Notes: generated by a model not told the origin, from the letters alone. A stretch of DNA of 64,000 bases from Tetracentron sinense (GCA_015143295.1 CM026574.1:7690938-7754937); one strand, 5' to 3'. Counted from the stretch's first letter, positions 32,850-45,432 are shown. Numbers and translations are program-made.

Positions 32850-33480
32850 ACATGACGTGTCAAGGACGCACTATAAGTGGTCAGAAGGACATGTGGGTGT
32901 GTCGGCATGCTGATAAGATGCAATGCTGGCCGACGGGTTGTCAATAGTACACATGATGATGTCAAGGGACACACAGGGGTGTCGAAAGGGGGACATGCGG
33001 GGAGTGTCGGCATGTTGACAAGAGGTAGAATTAACTGGTGGATTATAAATGGAGACTTGATGATATCATAGGCACACGAGGGTATCGAAAGGGGGACATG
33101 CGGGGAGTGTCGGAATGTTTACAAGATGCGGTAGTGACCGGCGGATTGTCAATTAGGACTCAATGATGTCAAGGACACACGGGGGTGTCGAAAGAGGGAT
33201 ATACGGGGAGTGTCGGCATGTTGACAAGATGCGGCATTGGCCAACGGGTTGTCAAAATAGACTCAATGATGTCAAGAACACACGGGGGTATCGAAAGGAG
33301 GACATGCGGAGAGTGTCAGTATGTTGACAAGATGCGGCATTGACCGATAGATTGTCAATGGAGACTCAATGATGTCAAGGACACACGGGGGTGTCGAAAT
33401 GGAGACATACGGGAAGCATTGGCCAACGGGTTGTCAATGGAGACTCGATGATGTCAAGGACACACGAGGGTGTCGAAAGA
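32850..33480 (-). repeat. Tandem array in Tat-2 3' UTR
   Basis: Five to six units of about 105-130 bp with the shared words (plus strand) GGACACACGGGGGTGTCGAAA, GACATGCGGGGAGTGTCGG, CATGTTGACAAGATGCGG and GGTTGTCAATGGAGACTC. A related, shorter set of GGAGGCACTAGC words precedes it at 32690-32840. Confidence 0.8.
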
Positions 33481-35124
33481 GCATGAAATTTAGCCAGCTG
33501 AATGAAGAGGGTGGCATTACTTGAAGGTTTTAGCCAGATTGATATTGATTGATATGAGATGGTGTGTCCTGGAGGTGATAGCCAGATAGCTCTGATGCTG
33601 ATATGGCCCTGAGGGGTTGGTTGAAGATGTTGATCACTTTGAGTGATACTAGGAAGTTTGGTCATGCTAGGTATGACAATATGATGTCATGCAAGGGATG
33701 AAGATGATGATGCTTTCCCATGACTCTCTTGACTGCGACTTGCAGGAATACGCGGCGTCGGCTTCTTCTGGTAGTTTTGTCGGGGGCAGCTGATGCTGGT
33801 TGGTACAATCAGATTGTGTTACCAAGGGTTTTTGCTTTAAAAAAAATTTTGCTTTTCAGAAAAGTATTGTGGGCTTTTGCAAAAGTTTTAGATTTTGACA
33901 AAAGGATGCATAGTTAGCGTTTAGATTTTCCAGAAAATTTCCTTTGTAAGGGCTTGTTGGGGATTTATGAGTTATTTTTTTTACTCTCGAAGAGTAGAGT
34001 CTAACCAAAAGAGGTTATTCTCTCTTTAATCACTACTGGGGATAGACAAGTTTGCTGCGCTACCACTGGGGCTTCTGCTAAGAAAGCCGCTGAAGATTGT
34101 TACCGAGAATCCACTGAAGAGCACATAGCCACTAGGGATTTTGCTAAAGGTCAACCGAGGAACTGTTGCTTTTCTACTGGGGATAATCTGGAGTCTGGAG
34201 TGACTGGTTGCTGCCGAATTCTGTTGCTAAATCGCTTTTGTAGCTTTTCCCTCTTTTTTACTCTTGTAATGACCAAGTCATAAGATTCACCTAATTTTTG
34301 TGCGATGGGGCCATTACTGATTTTCTTCATGCCTGTGAAGCTGATTGATTTTGTCTATTTTTTACTCCTAGTCACAAGACTAGGTCTGGGGTTGCGTAAT
34401 TTTTGAGCAATGAGGTCATCATCGGTTTTCGCTCATGCCCACGATTTTCTGGGGATCTGGATCTTCTCTCCCTTCATTGCCCTAGACGACATTCCGCTGA
34501 GGATGTAGATATGATATTGCACTTGCACTTATAGTTTCTAGAGGATTTAGGAGGACTTTGAGTAGGACGAAATGTAGGTTAGAGGGTCGAAGTTTGGGAC
34601 ACCCTATGATAGCTTTTGTTGCCGTTGATTTGCACTCTCTTTGAGAATTTTTTTTTTTAATTGGGAAATTTTCCTCTATGACAGAGGCTGATTTTGGGGG
34701 ATTTCTCTCCATTTGAGGTAGACTCATTTGGGGAGCACTGTAGAGGGATTGACTCTACTGGGGAAATTTTGGGAGAGGTTGTCTCCTTATAGTTCTAAAA
34801 TAGGGGTTGATTCTGTGGGGAGTATCCTTGGAGAGGTAGATTCTGTAGGGGATGACAAGCGGATTCTGCTTTGGGGAGAGATTCAGGAGAGATTGTCTCC
34901 ATGGGAAATCCCTGCACTTAAGTATGTTTCGACTTCTATTTTGGGTTTTGCCTTGATAGAAATTTTATACTTTTGAGGTCGACTCTGTTGGGGAAATGGG
35001 GAAACTTTGATTCCACTGGGGAGACTCCAGAGAGGTTTCGTCCCTTCTTAGGGGAATGTTTCAACTTCTATCTTTGGCTTTCCTTGGATGGAAACTTTTC
35101 TTCTTTGGTCGAAGCCGATTCCGT

Positions 35125-35168
35125 GGTTGCCTACGTACCCTTTGCAGGATCAGGTCCTGACGTAGTTT
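35125..35168 (-). other. TACGTA-centred conserved block (Tat-2 3' UTR)
   Basis: On the minus strand AACTACG, CCTGATCCTG and GGGTACGTAGGCAACC, about 200 bp after the pol stop. Confidence 0.7.
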
Positions 35169-35374
35169 AAACAAATGTCATAGATGAAAAGGGAAGGTGT
35201 CCCTGATAGAAGCTTTTTGAAAGAAAGGTTGTTAGGCTCAAGGGGCTAACTAGCAAATTTTATTGATTTGAAAAGGGGTTACCTTGCTAGGGGTAAGGAG
35301 GGAGGGTGCTGAGGATAGCCTTTTTTCATTTCTCGGAGAACCTAAGAGTGCAAAGTGCCTCTCAAATCTAGACC

Positions 35375-36482
35375 CTAAGCGTAGTATTTATTGACTTTGT
35401 CCATGTTGATGGGCTCTGGGAGGTCTTCGTCATCCATACGTCCAAGTCGAAGAGCGCCGCCATAGAATTTTTCTCGGACAATGTATGGGCCTTCGTAGTT
35501 GGGGTTGAATTTGCCCCTCAGGTTAGGGCGGTTTGGCAACACTTTTCGTTAAACAAGGTTGCCGACTTAGATACTATGGGGCCTGACTTTCTTGTTGAAT
35601 GCCCTTATCATACACCTCAAGTAGGCCTGAGAGTGGTTGATGACTTTCAGTCGCCTTTCTTCGATCAAATTTAGCTATTCATACTGGGCCTGTGCCCATT
35701 CTGCTTCTGAGATTTCTGCTTCCATTAACACACAGAGTGATAAAATCTCTACTTCGATGGGGAGGACTGCTTTCATACAATAGGCCAGAGAGAATGGTGT
35801 TGCCCAAATGGAGGTTCGGATGGACGTTATATAAGCCATGAGTGCGTATAGGAGCATCTCATGCCAAGCAGAGTATCTAGTTATCATCTTATCTATGATT
35901 TTTTTCATATTTTTGTTGGCGACTTTGACTGCACCATTGGTTTGTGGCCTGTATGGCATGAAATTGTGATGTTGTATCTTAAATTTCTGACAGAGATAGG
36001 TCATTCCCTTATTGTAGAAATTAAGAGCATTGTTTGTTACAATCTCATACGGGACGCCGTATTGGCAGATGATGTCCTTTTTCAGAAAACGCTAAACCAC
36101 GGAGGGTGTGACATTGACATAAGAGGCAACCTCGACCCATTTGTGAAGTAATTGATTGCTACCAAGATGAATCAATGTTCGTTGATGCTTTCGGGGTTAT
36201 GGGCCCGATGACATCAATGCCCCAGGCTGAGAATGGCTAAGGAGCCGAGAGATTGTGCAGCCTAGTTGGTGGTGCATTGATTTTGTCAGCATAGATTTGG
36301 CACTGGTGGCATTTCTGCATATGCTGGCAACAGTCAGATTCCATTATAGTCCAGTAGTAGCCCAATCTGAGTATCTTCTTTGACAGCATTAACACGTTCA
36401 TGTGTGGGCCACCAGCTCCTCTGTGAACTTTTTCTACTACTTGAGCGGCTTCTTGGGCGTCAAGGCATCTAAGCCAGATCAT
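35375..36482 (-). pseudogene. Integrase, Tat-2
   Basis: The zinc N-terminus is intact in the frame at 36482-36237: VVEKVHRGAGGPHMN and MQKCHQCQIYADK give H, H and CxxC. The core starts WPFSAWGIDVIGPI (36230-36190), then decays through frameshifts. The frame 36004-35675 holds FKIQHHNFMPYRPQTNGAVK and VANKNMKKIIDKM, where the catalytic Glu position after NGAV is Lys (Glu in relatives), then YALMAYITSIRTSIWATPFS. The C-terminal domain (FNKKVRPH, NPNYEGPYIVREKF) ends at MDKVNKYYA and a stop at 35375. Inactive. Confidence 0.85.
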
Positions 36483-37014
36483 ATTCGTTTATCTTTTTGT
36501 AAAAGATTCCTCCTGAGAGGATAAAATTGAATGGCCAATCTTCTGATTACCCAACAGTCCATTTTGGTGGCATCGAGCAAAAAGGTCCTGTTCTCGAGAT
36601 ATGTCTGAATACCAAGTCTTGCCATCTAATACTTCTTCTACTTTGAGGCAATAGGCAGGCTGATCCTGTTGCTGAATTTCAATAGGCCAGACCATGATGC
36701 CCTTAGGGATTTGAACCATGGAGGCGAGAGTAGCCAGTACATCGGCTAGGTATGGGACTAGTCTGACTTCTCTGATGGCCCAAGACTCATTTTCCTAGCA
36801 GATTACTAAAGATGAGTCGTCTTAGACGTCTATCTCTTCGATTCCGATACCTAGGGCTTATTTTAGTCCGGCTATGAAGCCTCATACTCTGCTTCGTTGT
36901 TTGAGCATCTAACTTCAGCTTGACTGAGATTGGGAGGTAGGCTCCCTAAGGTGAGATCAGAACTGCTCCTGCCCTGTGTCCGTGACTATTAACGGCACTG
37001 TCAAACTATAACTC
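36483..37014 (-). pseudogene. Second, archaeal-type RNase H, Tat-2
   Basis: Badly broken but in the right place between the first RNase H and integrase. Minus-strand fragments in different frames read FDSAVNSHGHRAGAVLIS, then GFIAGLK, DDSSLVIC and VRLVPYLADVLATLASM. The 76-residue frame at 36719-36489 covers the linker to integrase. Stops occur in every frame. The assignment rests on order and on the partial motifs. Confidence 0.65.
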
Positions 37015-37600
37015 TCAATAGAGGTATTCATGCTCTTCTGGTTCTGCATACACGATGGCTTCGTCCGGAAACAGGTTGTGTACTGGGACATAGTTCTGAG
37101 CTGGATTGTGGGCTAAGTGGTCTATAATTTCCCGCCCCTTGATTGACTTTTGATTCATGTACTTGTTGTAAATTTCAGATAACATCATGAGACATCGGGC
37201 AGCTCCTCTGGTGGTGGTTGGCTTTTCCAGTAAGTACTTGAGTAGGTCCATCCGGGAGATCAGGATTACCATATAGGAGAGCAGATAGTACCGTACACGC
37301 TGAGTAGCCCAAATCAGTGTCAGAAAAGTCTTTTCAAGATGGCTGTATTTTTCATCACACTCTAATAAGCATTTACTGATGTAGTAGGTAACTTGCTTTG
37401 TTCTGTCTATCTCATCATATTGTGCCAATACGTACCCCAAGGAGGTTTCTTGTACTGAGATGTACAGCAATAGTGGTCACCCGGTGTGGGACGTATCAAT
37501 ACTGGCAGATGACGGAGATACTATTTTATTTTATCAAAGGCTTCTTGGCACTCGTCTGTCCAAACTGTAGGTATATTCTTCCTATGAAGCTTGAAGATTG
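37015..37600 (-). pseudogene. Retroviral-type RNase H, Tat-2
   Basis: The 151-residue frame at 37470-37015 reads LYISVQETSLGYVLAQYDE, TYYISKCLLECDEKYSHLEK and TFLTLIWATQRVRYYLLSYM, the fold of the first RNase H in Tat pol, with the first catalytic Asp replaced as usual in this lineage. The preceding connection (TDECQEAFDKIK) lies in another frame to about 37600. A mostly open stretch, less decayed than its neighbours. Confidence 0.8.
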
Positions 37601-38420
37601 GCTCACATATTAGAGTGAGCCGAGAGATGAATCAACTAACGTACTGAATTCTACCCAGAAATCCTCGGATTTTCTTTTTAGTTTAGGGAGTTGGCATCTC
37701 GATGATGGCTATGGCTTTAGCAGGGTCAATCTCAATGCCTCTCTTGCTGACTATGAAGCCGAGGAGCTTTCCTGATAAGACTCCGAATACGCATTTGGCG
37801 GGGTTAAGTCTTAGGCCAAATTCTCTGAGTCTGTCACATAGTTTCTTCAGGTCTTTAGGGTGTTACCTGGCGGTTGGAGACTTGACAATCATGTCATCGA
37901 TGTAAACCTCAGTAGTCTTATGAATCATGTCATGGAATAGAGTCGTCATGGCCCTCTGGTAGGTGGCCTCTGCATTCTTGAGTCTGAAGGGCATCACCTT
38001 TTAGTAAAATGTGCCCCAAGGTGCTGTGATGAAGGATGTCTTCTCCATGTCTTCTTCTGTCATTTTGATCTGGTTGTGCCCAGAGAAACCATCCATGAAT
38101 AAAAGTATCTCGTGCCCTGTTGGATTGTCGACCAGGATGTCGATGTGCGGGAGGGGGAAGTTGTCTTTCAGACTAGCCTTGTTCAAATTATGGTAATTGA
38201 TCCACATTCGGACTTTGTCATCTTTTTTGGTACCGGTACAATGTTGGCTAACCATTCAAGGTAGGTTGCTACTACCAAAGAGCTTGCGTTGATCTGATTT
38301 TCTACTTTCTCTTTGACATTTTGTGACCATTCGGGCCACATTCGAATCAGTTTCTACTTAACTGGTCTTATCTCAGGATTCAAGGGTAGTCTATATACTA
38401 CCAAAGCTAGGTCTAGGCCA
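37601..38420 (-). pseudogene. Reverse transcriptase, Tat-2
   Basis: Minus-strand RT. The frame 38255-38001 has MWINYHNLNKASLKDNFPLP and LLFMDGFSGHNQIKMTEEDM with the first catalytic Asp. After a stop at 38000 the same frame continues VMPFRLKNAEATYQRAM and EVYIDDMIVKS near 37905, so the catalytic YIDD box is intact. RLNPAKCVFGV and LLGFIVSKRGIEIDP follow. Only a few stops break it, so this is the best preserved RT in the window, but it is still interrupted. Confidence 0.86.
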
Positions 38421-39213
38421 AGCATGTCAGTATAGGACCAGGCGAAGATGTCACTGTAGCTCTTCAAGAAGCTGATCATGTCTGTCCTTTTTTTGGGCTT
38501 ATGGTCGTGCCAATCTTGACTAATCGGAGACTATCATCGGACCCAAGGTTTACTGTCTCAGAGTCTTCGATATTGGATTATTATATCCCTTCACTGCACT
38601 TAAGGAGGTCTAGGATCTCTTGGGGAGGTTCATCCTCCAGCTCTTCATCGTACTCTACTTCTGAGAGTTCAAAAAAGGGTTTCGGGGTAGCCTTATAGCT
38701 GATGATTTCCTAGTAAATCATTAAGCTTAGTTTAACATGTTTTTGTTTTTTTTTTTTGTGGCTTCGTCATCAGCCTTTTTTAAATGTTTATGCAAAACAG
38801 ATTTTGAGTCAAAAATCAGATTTTCATTGATAAAAAAATAGATGATTGCTGTTTACACAAAATTGACTCAACAAAAAGAGGCCTACAGTGGCTGACACTT
38901 GGATTTTTCAATGGGGGCGAAAAAATATGGGGAGGAGTGGTGCTTGGTCACTTGTCTGATTAGACTAACCTTTCCTGTGCTTGCCCCAGTCCTGGATGGC
39001 CTCAATGGTGAGAGCTTCGGTCCACCAACGGATCAGTAGTCCGCAACTGGATGATACTTCAGTAGTGTTGGAGAGGGTACATACCTGCTCTCCCGCTTGA
39101 TCTTTTGCTTTGATGGCATCTTTGATAGTTGACTCATCAAAAATTTGTGCCATGTTGAATACTTTTGGATTGGGAATCACTAAAGACTCATCACTGGGCT
39201 GGGATTTGAGATA
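38421..39213 (-). pseudogene. Protease-RT linker, Tat-2
   Basis: Region between G-patch-like segment and RT. The minus strand shows acidic text (FELSEVEYDEELEDEPPQEI near 38670-38610) followed by LLKCSEGI, typical of the acidic linker before Tat RT. A frame at 39180-38965 (MIPNPKVFNMAQIF...) continues from the upstream segment. No enzyme. Confidence 0.5.
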
Positions 39214-39609
39214 CTACCAACTGGTGCAAGGGGAGGGTCGGAAGGTTCCAACTGGGAAGGTTACCAAGATGTGGGGTCGGGATTCTAGTTTCACCGACCG
39301 ACTACTTTTCTTTATCAGTTTGGAGAGACAATACTTAAATTTTGGCTTGTACCCTAATCCGAATGCCGGTGTGTAACGAGGAGGTATATATCTCTTCTTC
39401 ATGCCCTGGTTTCGGGAGCCCTTGCCTAACCCTGGTTGGTAGTTCATTCTGGCCATCATCCTGACAAATGACAGTACTTCCTGCTTGTTCTGTTCTTCTA
39501 TCTGGGTGATAGAGCTAACTTGGTCAAATTGATATGTCATGTAGGCAGTGCCCTGCCCCAGCTCGTGGATGTCTCCGAAGGAACTCACCAACTTCTCTGA
39601 AGGGATCAC
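39214..39609 (-). pseudogene. G-patch-like segment after protease, Tat-2
   Basis: A 131-residue open frame. Its centre, RMNYQPGLGKGSRNQGM, resembles the G-patch (aromatic, PGxGLG, G) seen between protease and RT in several Tat elements, where it may bind RNA or help protease. It is preceded by DIHELGQGTAYMTYQFDQ and followed by FGLGYKPKFKYCL. The glycine spacing is only partly conserved, so the call is moderate. Confidence 0.55.
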
Positions 39610-39639
39610 GACCAGATGGTCATCTTAGATAAACTTGAT

Positions 39640-40047
39640 TCTTTAATGGAGACAGGAAGGAATGACTCCGGTCGTATGGATCCATGGCCTCCCAAGGAGT
39701 AGAGTGAACGAGGTTGGCACGTTCACAACTTGGAAATTCAATGTGAACTGAGCAGGTCCAACCCCGATGGTCAGGTTGATGTCGCCCAGATTCTGTCTGG
39801 TTGAGTTATCAAAAACCCTGATTGTCATGGGTCGCTTCTTCACCTGACTGAGGTTCAGACCTAGGCTTTGCAGTGTAAATAATGTGCAGACGTTTAGGCC
39901 AGAACCGTTGTCGATTAGTGTTACGGATAAAGTTTTATCCATGCATTGAATTACAATGTAAAGAGCCCGAGTGTGATCCTTGTCTTCGTCCAGTATTTCT
40001 TTTTCTATGAAGGAGATGATTCTTGTTTCTAGCACTTGCCCTACCAT
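39640..40047 (-). pseudogene. Aspartic protease, Tat-2
   Basis: A 134-residue open frame. LSVTLIDNGSGLNVCTLFTL holds the active-site Asp in a DNGS context, as in many Tat elements; the second half has FQVVNVPTSFTLLLGRPWIH with the LLGR motif. The domain itself has no stop. It matured Gag and Pol in the ancestor. Confidence 0.85.
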
Positions 40048-42888
40048 GTGCCCTAATGTTTTGGGTGTGATGCTTGGTGTTATGTGGGCATTGTTAAATA
40101 CTCAAAGTAGCTAGTTCCGGTGATGCTCAGAAGTCAAGAGAAGATTCATGATGGAGATCTGGGCTGGAGTTTTACTCAATGGCTGGGTGATGTTGAATTC
40201 TTCTGCTTTTTTCTAAAATTTTCAATAAAACAGCGGAATCTACTACCCCTTTCTCAGGGTCTGATATCCTATCTTTTTATTTCTCTTTCCCCTTGTCTTT
40301 TATTGGCTCAGCCACCGGTGGTTGGTATACGGGGTCAGATCGGGTAAAGTTGTCTGTGCTTTCACTCTCAAGGATGAGAGAGTGAGGGGCAAGTACGCGG
40401 TCGAGGATGAAAGACAGAGAGGGGATGTAGGGGATTTTAATGGAGCCAAATGAGGTGGAGGCTTAAGCTGGGGCTGTAGGCTAGTTGACTGGGCATGGGA
40501 TAGTTTAGATGATCTGTTCTTCGTCTGGTTTAAGAGGAGGGATCTAGATTGGCGGTAGGATAGTCTAGATGTTTGACTGTGGGAAAAGGATGATAACGGG
40601 TGGCTGGTAGGTAGGTCGGATTATATCGTCGTCTACTGCAGATAGCTGGGTGGGGCTCCTCATGTGGGGGTAGTGGTGCCTGGTTGATACTGGTGTTACC
40701 TGGGGCCAGTTCAACATTTCCATAATCCAAGAGGTCTTGGATGGTATACTTAAGGCCTATGCAATTGTCGGTGGCATGGCCTGGACCTTGATGAAAGGCG
40801 CAGTGGTGATTGGCCTTGTAACTCCGACTTTGTTTATCTAGTGCAAGAAGTGGGGTAGGGCCCCTCAGAGTGAAGAGACCCTTTTTGGTAAGGAAGTCCA
40901 AAAGCTGGCTGAGAGTATAAGGGAGAGGGGTGAATTTCTAGGAGGTCTGCCCTATTGATGGGCTTATCCCTGGTTTTGTCTAACTGCCTAGGTATTTTCA
41001 GGTACGAGCTGTTGTGACTGAGCAGCCAGGGCCAATAATTTGATAGGTGCTACGGGAGCCACCATTTGCACATCTTCTTTCCTTTCTGGTCTCTGGGACC
41101 ACTATTCCTACTTACGGGAGCTACTGTTCTGGGGGTAGTGAGCCCTAGACTGGAGTGGATAGCACCACTCTTAATGACGGTTTCAATGCGGGCACCTATC
41201 TTAACGATAGTGCCGAACTCTAATATTGGTAAGGTTACCATCAGGGTGGAATAGGGCTGCTTTAGAGTGCCCATAAACATACTTACCAGTTCCTCCTTGG
41301 GGATCGGAGTCGGAATTCGTATTGTCATTTCTCTCCATCAGGTAGTGTATTCCAGGAAAGACTCATTGTTACGCTAACTCATTTGTTCTAACTGGCTCCT
41401 CTGAGGTCAGAGCTCCTGACTGAAAGAATATTGTTCAACAAAGATGTTCATGGCGTCTCGCCAAGTCTTGATCCGTTGTTTGTCTACTGTCATCCACCAG
41501 GTCAGGGCTGCCCCTTTAAACTCTTCTGGAAATACTGGATGAGAAGAGGGTGGTTCTTGTTATGTTAGAGCATGTTCCCCAGGTGTAGCTGTAAATATTG
41601 TTTAGTGCAGCCGGTGTCATTGTACTTGTCAAAGTCAGACACTTTGAAACCTGGAGGAAAAACATCTCCAGATGAGAAGGTCAAGTCTTCTAGTGATAGA
41701 TTGGAGCTGGTAGATGCCCCTTTCAATCTTCTCATTTCTTCTTTCATTTGTTTTATCTCCTCGTGTTGGTCCCTGAAGGACTACATAGGGTCGGAGGATG
41801 ATAGCCTATCCTGGTTGACATGGGTAGCCTTATGTTGCTCTGGCCCTATCATACTGTTCAAATTTTGCTTCTCCTCTGCCTAGCACGGAACCTATATTAG
41901 GGATAAGGATTGGAATAGGTTGAGGTTCTGGGATGGGCTACTCAGAGGATTCTCCGGTCGGGTTTCGGGTAGAAGGTTCATCCAATCGGGCCCCAATTAG
42001 AATCTTCAGGGATTCTAGAACACGGCCAAGCTTAGTTTACATGGCTGCGATGTCTTGATTGTGAGACTGCAAGATCTCACTAGTCCTCTACTGCTGATCT
42101 GAGAGTTTTGCTGTTGAGGTTGATCAGCTTTCAGGTTGGATGACACTGGGTGCTTCTTCTGTGACTGGCACTTCAGTTAGGACTGCGTCTAAGGTTATTG
42201 CTTCTGCGAGAATTGCAGTCATAGAGCAAGTCATAGGTCGGCTCATGCAACTGAAAAGAATGCAATGACTAAACATGAATATGTATGATTTACAGGAAAG
42301 AGGATGATAGAAAGGACTATTCATTCATGCATGCTTGGTAAGTATAGGGTTGTACGATCCAAAAAGAGAAAAAGACTCGATCCTAGGCAGGTCCATCAGG
42401 GATGACAAAGTCAAGTGGCTGGGGCACACAGTTGAGGTCCATGATTTGCTGTTGGAGGGATGTGATCTCAACCTCCATATTATCAATTGTTTATGAGGCA
42501 CTGAACATTCGGGATCCGAACTGGCGGATCTGGGTGATCATCTCAACCTTTGTACTGTCTGGTTGCTCTTGGTAGAAATGCAGCTGCATCCTGATGATGG
42601 TTGTTTCTCTGATGTCGCCTATTCGTCTCTTCTGGAGAGATCAGACTGTCTGCTCGAGTTGCTCGACCTGTTCCTGCACTGCCTGAAGTCCATTACCCCG
42701 CTCTACTTTCTATCGCCTGAATACCCATTGGGTTGTTCTTAACCTCTTCCCCTTCTCCTGGATCTAGAGCTGTCTCTCGAAGAAAATGTCTCTCTAAGGA
42801 ACCACCATCTGAGCTATTGGAATGATTCCTTGTGATGGTGTTGAAACTAGTGTAGGCAGTTCCCTTGGTGCGGGCATACTGGATGGGA
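40048..42888 (-). pseudogene. gag polyprotein, Tat-2
   Basis: From the right: an N-terminal part to about 42124 (AILAEAITLDAVLTEVPVTE), then the gag core near 41740-41570 (VSDFDKYNDTGCTKQYLQLH), AALTWWMTVDKQRIKTWRDA near 41510, EQYSFSQE and, at 41328-41050, TIRIPTPIPKEELVSMFMGT. The single zinc knuckle is in the 123-residue frame at 40901-40530: NHHCAFHQGPGHATDNC. Several stops and frameshifts separate the parts. It assembled virus-like particles in the ancestor. The first codons are lost where another LTR inserted at 42889. Confidence 0.85.
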
Positions 42889-44089
42889 TGTTAGGATTTT
42901 CTACTCAAAGTAAGTATGCTAAATTAGGTGAAGATAAGGAACAATAATGGAGAAGGGGTTTGTAGAATCTTTGATAGAGAATGTTTAATTAATTTAAGGA
43001 AAATATCAGTAAGAGAAAGTGCCAAGGCATCAGGTTTCCTTCTCTTAATGGTGTAATGTCAATTTAATTGTCCAAGGTATAACTCAATTGAGGCTTTCAC
43101 ATCCCAAACCCTCAATCGGAAAATTTTAGAAATTCAGATTATAATAAAAAAAAAATTAAAATAGATTTCTAATCAATTATTCAAAATGAGTTTTAACCCA
43201 AGCCCGCACTTTATCGAAAAAACTCGAGGACGACGATATACCCCGAGGCAATACCGCAGCAAAGAATAATATCCGCTAAGATGAAGGTTCTTCGTTTGAG
43301 AAATCAAGAACTATTACTCAACTACGAGAAAAACCTGACTGAACTCGTGAAAAGGTTTAAATCTCAGAGATTCAATTGAAAGAGAGATCAAACAAGAAGA
43401 ACAACCAACATAAAAATCATAGATGTTAAAAACACTAATTGGATTAACTCAAATTAACATTACCTCATCAAGAGAATTCCACCCTAGCCAAGGCTAGGGT
43501 TTTAGCAATCCATACAGAGAGAAAAACTAAAATAATAAGAGAAGAGAGATGATTCCAGGATAAAGATTCAGACATCTCCTCTAATAACACCTCTCTATGA
43601 GTTTTTATAACTAAAAGGGAAGAAGAATAATGAAACTAAGCAAAAGGGAAACTTCTAAATACAAAATCTCGCACAAAATAATCAATTCGCAGCCAAAAAC
43701 GCAAGTCCCACAACCACCGATCGATAGCGTAAGGGTGCCGATTGATTGGGCCTTTAATCACAAAAATTCAGGAAAAATCACCGTCTTCCAATTGATCGGC
43801 GATTCTGGCCGATCGATTGTCGAGGATAGCCGATCGATCACCTGAATCACCGTTTCACCAATTTTGCTTCTTTTTTTTCATCTTTTTGATTCTTTTCCTT
43901 TCGTTGATTTCCATGAGACTTCTTTACTTGAATTTCTACATAAAATATCATAAAAAATGATTAGAATTTGCAATCAATAAATAGGGAAACAAGTTTAGAA
44001 TATAGGCTTTAAATCAAGGATTCAGACTAAAAGGGGCTTTAAAGGGTTACAAAAGAACTGATTTTGAGTGTACTTTTGCACACTCATCA
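42889..44089 (-). repeat. 3' LTR of another minus-strand gypsy-type element
   Basis: On the minus strand it starts TGATGAGTGTGCAAAAG right after a GTTGGGGGGT polypurine tract and ends ...AAAATCCTAACA at 42889, about 1.2 kb. It has a TATA box at 43609 and, upstream of it, a cluster of CGATCGAT/GATTGATTGG words at 43720-43850. The style resembles Athila-type ends, but the lineage is not proven because no coding part is present. It interrupts Tat-2 gag. Confidence 0.68.
43602..43609 (-). promoter_or_regulatory. LTR TATA box of the 42889-44089 LTR
   Basis: TATAAAAA on the minus strand, about 480 bp into the LTR, with the self-complementary CGATCGAT cluster 110-240 bp upstream. Confidence 0.6.
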
Positions 44090-44760
44090 CACCCCCCAAC
44101 TTGAATATTGATAGTCCCTAGCAATAAATCAACTCTCAAGCAAAGCACTTAACCAATCGATCTTCATGAATATATGCTACAACATTCAAATCATTCAAAT
44201 AAGGTTTTGCAAGAAATTCACCATAGCATCCAAGTTTCTGCATCAATAAGCAAACTTAGAATTTGTGTGTGTGTGCTAAGCTCATAATCATTCTTACCAA
44301 CAAACCCAAAACACATACAAATAAAATAGACATCTAGATAAACGTTTTGACCTCAAATCTCACAAGGATTTTAAATCACTGGAAATAATGCACTCAGAGA
44401 TTTATGGGTCTTCTCTCAATCATATGAAAAATAGAATGCAAGAGCCAAAACAAATAATAATAAGATCTCAAGAAAAGAATGTCATCCATTGGGAACTCCT
44501 CCATTCACACCACAAACCCACCTAAGATCAAAAGGTCAGCAACAAGGGTTGTAATAGGGCTAAATGGTAGGGTTTATAAGAAAGAAGGAATAAGGATAAT
44601 CAACAAAACCAGATATATGCTAGAAATATCGATACATCTTCATTGAAACAACTATTCCAAACATCCATAAATTCCTTTTTCTTTTCCAATTCAGAACTTC
44701 CTTCTTTATTTTTCTCTTTTGCACCCCTATAGTCTTTTTTATACTATTAAAAACTCTTTT
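44090..44760 (-). other. Polypurine tract and 3' UTR of the same element
   Basis: The minus strand reads CTAGGGACTATCAATATTCA, then AGTTGGGGGGT at 44101-44091, a strong polypurine tract. Upstream is AT-rich non-coding sequence. The right boundary with the Tat-3 LTR is not sharp. Confidence 0.5.
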
Positions 44761-45432
44761 AAAAATCCTCTTTTAAGACCCTCTTTCCAGGTATTTCAAT
44801 ATTCAAAAACAGCCCAGAGGTAAAAAATGACCAAAATGCCCCTAGGGTGAAAAATGACCAAAATACCCCTGAAAATGTGCTAAAAAGTTGTCATTTGGTT
44901 CAAAATGATTTTACAAATTTTTTGATGAATTTTGGCTATTTTGAGGATTAAATTGGACTTAAAATGGTAGAAAATGACCAAAATGCTCCTAGAGTGTAAA
45001 ATGACCAAAATGCCCCTAAAAAGTTTTGCAAAATCCACGTTTTATCTAAAATATTATTCTGGATTTTACCAGTTCAATTTTGACTATTTTTAGGCTCAAA
45101 ATGTGCTTAAAACGATAAAAACAGTTTTTCGGCAAATAGGAGTATAAACAAAAAAACCCAAAAATCAGTTTTTTGAAGGGCCAAACAGGCCCTAAGGGGC
45201 AAGCTCGCCTTTTTAAAAGGTGCGGGACCATGTGGGCCCCACTTTCATGGCAAACGTCATTTTTTATTATTATTTTTGTTCATAATAAAATATATTAAAA
45301 TCTCGCCGTTTAAAAAGGCGCGGATTTAGAAATATCGCGGCGTTGCCGACTCACTGTTCATACCGCTTTACTATTCATTAAAATATAATAAATCGCGCCC
45401 TTTAAAAAGGCGCGGCCACTACTCCGAGACCC

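Larger units (their letters stand above)
32421..35374 (-). other. Tat-2 3' UTR
   Basis: Nearly 3 kb between the integrase stop and the 3' LTR with no recognisable gene. It contains the ~110-130-bp tandem array at 32850-33480, scattered CACTGGGGATT and TTGGGGAAAT words at 34020-34200 and 34720-35040 that look like an older repeat, and a conserved TACGTA block near the pol end. Confidence 0.65.
30027..42888 (-). mobile_element. Tat-2: minus-strand Tat retrotransposon, 5' end lost
   Basis: Minus-strand element with, from high to low coordinates, gag, protease, a G-patch-like segment, RT, two RNase H domains, integrase, a 3-kb 3' UTR and the 3' LTR. It entered the ~178-bp array at 30026. Upstream of gag it is cut at 42888 by another LTR, and no 5' LTR or PBS is found to the right. 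Its gag zinc motif (HCAFHQGPGHATDNC) closely matches that of Tat-3 and not that of Tat-1, so Tat-2 and Tat-3 are the closer relatives. Confidence 0.87.
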
